NCBI RefSeq assembly: GCF_012912105.1
Contig: NZ_QMEA01000062.1
Span: forward strand, 17,549 to 81,548
Reading direction: 5' to 3'
DNA: 64,000 nt
Origin: Brasilonema sp. UFV-L1
GTDB lineage: Bacteria > Cyanobacteriota > Cyanobacteriia > Cyanobacteriales > Nostocaceae
Position numbers and translations under genes: made by a program
Shown: piece by piece, positions 61,001-64,000 of the stretch
Position numbering within the stretch: position 1 is the stretch's first letter
Layout of the letters: every line of letters begins with the position of its first letter
The notes under the pieces: generated by a model
Database searches by the model: none
What the model was told of the DNA's origin: nothing
The model's input: only the letters and a program-made list of their open reading frames with translations

Positions 61001-63626
61001 CACTATCTTTGAGGGAAAGTGAAGCCGCTTTAATGTCGATATTGCCACCATTGCCCACACCTCCTGCTTCCACAGTGCTCAAGATGCCAGCATCGACAAG
61101 CTTAACTCCACCCGACGCTCGCACCGACACATTACCTGCATTCCCTTGTCCCAAGGTGCTGGCTTCCAGTCCAGCACCATCGCTTAAAGAGAAAGAACCA
61201 GAGGAAATACTAATGTTCCCCCCATTGCCCCTCGCCCCCGTGTTAACTCGGCTGAAAATCGCACTGGGAAGTTCGTCTTTGACCCCAGCAATCGTTACTG
61301 GTCCTGTGACATCAACAGTAACATTGCCTGCATCTCCCCTTCCAGCGGGCTGGTTGTTAGATGCTCCAAGAACTGAGGTTATCAGTTGAGCGCCATCTTT
61401 AAGGGAAAGTGAAGCTGCTTTAATGTCGATATTGCCACCATTGCCCACACCGGATGGTTCCACTGTGCTGAAGATAGCACTACTACTGCCTGCAAGCTCA
61501 ACTGCACCCGACGCTCGCACCGACACACTACCTGCATTTCCTTGTCCAGATGTGCTGGCATACAGTCTGCCGCCATCGCTTAAAGAGAAAGAACCAGAGG
61601 AAATATTTATGTTTCCCCCATTGCCTATCACTCCCGTTTCTACATCGCTGAAAATCGCACTGCGAAGTCCATCCCTCACCCCAGCAATCGTCACTGGTCC
61701 TGTGACATCAACACTGACATTGCCTGCATCTCCCCTTCCGGCTAGCTGGGTGTCAGATGCTTCACGAACTGTGGTTAGCAGTTGAGCACCATCTTTAAGG
61801 GAAAGTGAAGCCGCTTTAATGTCGATATTGCCACCTTTGCCCACACCTCCTGCTCCCACTGTGCTGAAAATGTCTCCGTTGACAACCTCAACAGAACCAG
61901 ACGCTCGCACCGACACACTACCTGCATTCCCTTGTCCAAAGGTGCTGGCAATCAGTTGAGCACCATCGCTTAAAGAGAAGGAACCAGAGGAAATACTAAT
62001 ATTTCCCCCATTGCCCCTCGCCCCCGTTTCCACATCGCTAAAAATCGCACTGGGAAGTCCATCCCTCACCCCAGCAATCGTCACTGGTCCTGTGACATCA
62101 ACACTGACATTGCCTGCATCTCCCCTTCCGGCTGGCTGGTTGTTAGATGCTCCAAGAACTGAGGTTTGCAGTTGAGCGCCATCTTTGAGGGAAAGTGAAG
62201 CAGCGTTAATGTCGATATTGCCTCCTTTGCCCACACCTCCTGCTTGCACAGTGCTGAGGATGCCAGTGTTACTGCCTGTAAGAGAAACTGAATCGGAGGC
62301 TCGCACCGACACACTGCCCGCATTCCCTTGTCCAAATGTGCTGGCTTGCAGCACAGCGCGATCGCTTAAAGAAAAAGAGCCAGAGGAAATACTAATATTT
62401 CCGCCATTCCCCGTCGCCCCCGTGCCCACAAAGCTGCGAATCCTACTGGACAATCCGTCCTTGACCCCAGCAATCGTCACTGGTCCAGTGACATTAATCG
62501 TGACATTGCCTGCATTCCCTTGTCCAGAGGTGCTGGCACTCACTTCAGCGCCATCGGTTAAGGATAGGGAGCCAGTTGTAATATTAATCTTGCCACCATC
62601 GCCGGTTGATCCTGGTTGTACATCGTTGAACACACCAGCACCGACTCCACTCTGCCCAACACCAGAGAAGTTGAAATTCTTTGCATTGAGGGTAATATCG
62701 CCTGCATTTCCCTCTCCTTCAGTTCCAGCTGTCAACCGTCCACCATTCGTTGCAGTAAAGTTATTTGCATTAACTACAATATCTCCTCCTCCATTCCCCC
62801 GCACAGCCACTCGTGCATCATTCGCCAGAGTGATATTCGAGAGCAAACTATCACCACCGAAATTAAGTTTAAAAGTATTATAAGTAACATCTAGTCCAAC
62901 AGTTCCCGCCCCAGCCAATCCTCCTAACTCCACTCGTCCACCTGGTACTGTGATTCTCCCGTTATCTGAGTTGATGTCACCACCAACTAGTACTAAGGAG
63001 TTTCCAGAAGGAACAGTAAGACCAATAGGATTGCCCCTACTATCAACAATAGTCGGCTGATTAGACTGATTGGTGATACTTCCCGGATTGTTGCGAAATC
63101 CTAACCCAATCGGAATATTTATAGTTAACAATGGCGGTGCTTGCGGATTGGTAGCGCTAAATTCAAACCCATTCTTAAATATCAGACTATTTGCTGTACT
63201 TCCCAAAAAAGAACCACCCAAATCCAACCGGGCATTTCGTCCAAATATAATTCCATTGGGGTTGATAAAGAACAAGTTAGCTTTGCCCAACACACCCAAG
63301 ACACCCTGAATATTCGAGGGATTACCTCCAGTCACTCTGGTGAGTATGTTTGCAATCCCAGCCGGATTAGAAAAATAAGCTCCTCTACCTGCATTTATAT
63401 TAAATTCCTGAAAACTATGAAATAGGTTCGCCCCACGAGTTGCGCCCCCATCAATCCTGTCGCTAGGAATATCCTTAATCTCAACATTGGGAGTGACGAC
63501 AGAACTTTCTGCACCGAGACTGTTATCCGGAGTAATTTGTGCTGTTGCGACGGTGAAATAAGTAAAGCTTCCTAGAGTTGCCAGAGGTAAGGTGAGGAAA
63601 AAGAACGGGTGATGCACCTGCTTCAT
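58041..63626 (-). CDS. Giant filamentous haemagglutinin-type secreted repeat protein
   Basis: Product of 1861 residues. Signal peptide ends VATAQ near residue 30. The TPS (haemagglutination activity) domain follows: GGATRGANLFHSFQEFNI, NIQGVLGVLGKANLFFINPNGIIFGRNARLDLGG (split). Residues about 300-1600 hold about ten beta-helix repeats of about 130 residues, each with GGNISISSGSFSLSDGA, GQGNAGSVSVRASG, GGNIDIKAASLSLKDGAQL and DVTGPVTIAGV. The C-terminus ends in a Cys-containing tail. Exported by two-partner secretion in known relatives; no TpsB partner in the window. Likely a surface adhesin or matrix protein. Confidence 0.9.
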   Translation of the reverse strand: MKQVHHPFFFLTLPLATLGSFTYFTVATAQITPDNSLGAESSVVTPNVEIKDIPSDRIDGGATRGANLFHSFQEFNINAGRGAYFSNPAGIANILTRVTGGNPSNIQGVLGVLGKANLFFINPNGIIFGRNARLDLGGSFLGSTANSLIFKNGFEFSATNPQAPPLLTINIPIGLGFRNNPGSITNQSNQPTIVDSRGNPIGLTVPSGNSLVLVGGDINSDNGRITVPGGRVELGGLAGAGTVGLDVTYNTFKLNFGGDSLLSNITLANDARVAVRGNGGGDIVVNANNFTATNGGRLTAGTEGEGNAGDITLNAKNFNFSGVGQSGVGAGVFNDVQPGSTGDGGKINITTGSLSLTDGAEVSASTSGQGNAGNVTINVTGPVTIAGVKDGLSSRIRSFVGTGATGNGGNISISSGSFSLSDRAVLQASTFGQGNAGSVSVRASDSVSLTGSNTGILSTVQAGGVGKGGNIDINAASLSLKDGAQLQTSVLGASNNQPAGRGDAGNVSVDVTGPVTIAGVRDGLPSAIFSDVETGARGNGGNISISSGSFSLSDGAQLIASTFGQGNAGSVSVRASGSVEVVNGDIFSTVGAGGVGKGGNIDIKAASLSLKDGAQLLTTVREASDTQLAGRGDAGNVSVDVTGPVTIAGVRDGLRSAIFSDVETGVIGNGGNINISSGSFSLSDGGRLYASTSGQGNAGSVSVRASGAVELAGSSSAIFSTVEPSGVGNGGNIDIKAASLSLKDGAQLITSVLGASNNQPAGRGDAGNVTVDVTGPVTIAGVKDELPSAIFSRVNTGARGNGGNISISSGSFSLSDGAGLEASTLGQGNAGNVSVRASGGVKLVDAGILSTVEAGGVGNGGNIDIKAASLSLKDSAQLLTLVREKSSTQPAGRGDAGNVTVDVTGPVTIAGVKDGLVSAIFSRVNTGATGNAGNITISSGSFSLSDRAELQARTFGQGNAGNVSVRASGAIELVNASIFSDVGAGGVGKGGNIDIKAASLSLKDGAQLVTAVRRASDNQLAGRGDAGNVTVDVTGPVTIAGVKDEFPSTIFSSVGTGATGNAGNITISSGSFSLSDRAELQARTFGQGNAGNVSVRASGAIELVNASIFSDVGAGGVGKGGNIDIKAATLSLKNGAQLLTVVRPASDTQPDGRGDAGNVTVDVTGNVTIAGVRDGLPSAIFSSLGTGATGNGGNITISSGSLSLSDGGRLSASTSGQGNAGNVSVSVTGFVTIAGVKDGFSSAIFSSVGTGATGNGGNINISSGSLSLSDGGRLSASTSGQGNAGNVSVRASDSVSLTGSNTRIFSTVEAGGVGKGGNIDIKAATLSLKDGAQLRTLVSRASSTQPAGRGDAGNVSVSVTGPVTIAGVGGGVRSGIFSYVDTGATGNGGNINISSGDFSLSDRAQLSASTLGQGNAGSVSVRASDSVELVNAGIFSDVGAEGVGKGGNIDIKAASLSLKDGAQLVTIVREASGNQPAGRGDAGNVTVDVTGPVTIAGVGGGFRSGIFSFVGTGATGNGGNIAISSGSLSLTDSGRLSASTGGQGNAGNVSVRTSSAVELAGSNTGIFSIVEPTGVGKGGNININARTVSLKDGAQITASSTGNGAAGNIEVAARSIRLDNGSIIKADTVAGQGNINLGARDFLLLRRGSKITTNATGLATGGNITINTNNLVAFPRENSDITAKSEESFGGSITINAKGIFGIEYRAQETEFSDITASSALGPQFSGTVQLNTPDVDPSQGLFELSETVIDPAQQIAQNPCIKGFGSSFTIVGRGGVPTDPKEVISSDNVRVDLVKPVTSTVSSTSATKSQPSTSPTTKEIVPAQGWIFNEKGEVMLVAYDPTKTGPQRSSPTPASSCAVR
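58850..62800 (-). repeat. Tandem coding repeats of about 390 bp in the haemagglutinin-like gene
   Basis: About ten units, each ending in the TIAGV motif; eight carry the linker GRGDAGNV. Neighbouring units agree closely at DNA level (for example 60240-60420 against 60640-60800 are almost identical), which implies recent duplication or gene conversion. Confidence 0.88.
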
Positions 63627-64000
63627 ACTCAGTAGCCTACAAGTTTAAAATTATGAAGTTGAGGAAAATACTGCAATTAGACAAGTAAAATTGTCTATAG
63701 AGTACTAATAACAGGTTTGTAGGCTCTAGTGCTTGTTTGTAAGATTTTTTGACAAAACTTTGTAGTTTTTATAGATTCAACTGTGTACCTCTTTCATATC
63801 ATGTTCGGCTAATTAGTTATGATTGCCACGTTGACTCCACCCCACACGCCAGATGCCACAACGGGGGGAACCCCCCTCCGGGTTCGCCAGATGCCTGCGG
63901 AGGGAGACCCTCCTGCAGCACTGGTCTCACCGCAAGGCGCTGGCTCCCCTTTATCCCCTCCCCTTGGCAAGGGGAGGGGAGCCTAAGCGTAGCTTTGGCG
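63627..64000. other. Upstream region of the haemagglutinin-like gene with palindromic repeats
   Basis: The first about 200 bp is AT-rich and probably carries the promoter. From about 63840 GC-rich palindromes appear (GGGGGGAACCCCCC, GGAGGGAGACCCTCC, CCCCTCCCCTTGGCAAGGGGAGGGG), a dispersed repeat cluster running to the window edge. No gene. Confidence 0.6.

Noticed and set aside
58480..63425. Many long plus-strand open frames opposite the haemagglutinin-like gene
   Set aside because: They repeat with the same period as the sense gene and contain Pro/Leu-rich translations typical of antisense to Gly/Ser/Asn-rich beta-helix repeats. The sense frame has domain support.

Overview
The window reads as chromosome of a filamentous, heterocyst-type (Nostocales-like) cyanobacterium. 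The evidence is frequent GCGATCGC (HIP1-type) octamers, a chemosensory operon of the hmp type known from Nostoc hormogonia, an ndhAIGE operon, a Mo-nitrogenase-C-terminus family protein, heptameric short tandem repeats (GGAGTCA, ACTGATA) between genes, and many small palindromic repeats. No rRNA or CRISPR array was seen. Only one complete tRNA, tRNA-Leu(UAG), was found.

Layout. 1-4.6 kb: minus-strand chemosensory operon hmpA-hmpB-hmpC-hmpD, with hmpD running off the left edge. 5.7-18.4 kb: housekeeping genes: tRNA-Leu, alanine racemase, an HNH protein, a DHH phosphoesterase, a SixA-like phosphatase, citrate synthase, the NDH-1 operon ndhA-I-G-E followed by NAD kinase, a Rid-family protein and a GT39-type membrane glycosyltransferase. 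19-31 kb: a DUF4079 membrane protein, a sensor kinase, a DMT transporter, the Mo-nitro_C protein, the arsenosugar pair arsM-arsS, two tandem Yfr1-like small RNA genes, a broken HhH gene, a quinone reductase-like MDR enzyme and a pentapeptide-repeat membrane protein. 31-50.4 kb: a minus-strand polysaccharide cluster of thirteen genes. It holds a CapD/PglF-like dehydratase, a GINT1-N-like protein, a Wzx flippase, three glycosyltransferases, a Wzy/ligase, AsnB, a pectate-lyase-fold protein, a priming sugar transferase, a FemAB-like protein, a DegT aminotransferase and a Wzc-like tyrosine autokinase. 52-58 kb: class III alcohol dehydrogenase, a toxin-antitoxin pair whose toxin is split by a MITE, RqcH/NFACT, and a lone IscB RNA-guided nuclease with a candidate omega RNA. 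58-63.6 kb: an 1861-residue TPS-type haemagglutinin-like repeat protein.

How the genes fit together. The hmp operon would control surface motility and polysaccharide release. The 31-50 kb cluster would build and export a Wzx/Wzy-type polysaccharide, probably with a diamino-dideoxy-type sugar (inferred from dehydratase plus aminotransferase plus PglC-like transferase). The giant secreted beta-helix protein is a further surface component.

Points most worth a second look: two tandem Yfr1-like sRNA genes; a palindromic repeat placed in frame, in the same orientation and frame, inside two unrelated glycan genes; a 125-bp MITE with a TA duplication whose removal restores a complete PIN toxin; the lone IscB locus; and repeats in all three spacers of the ndhAIGE operon.
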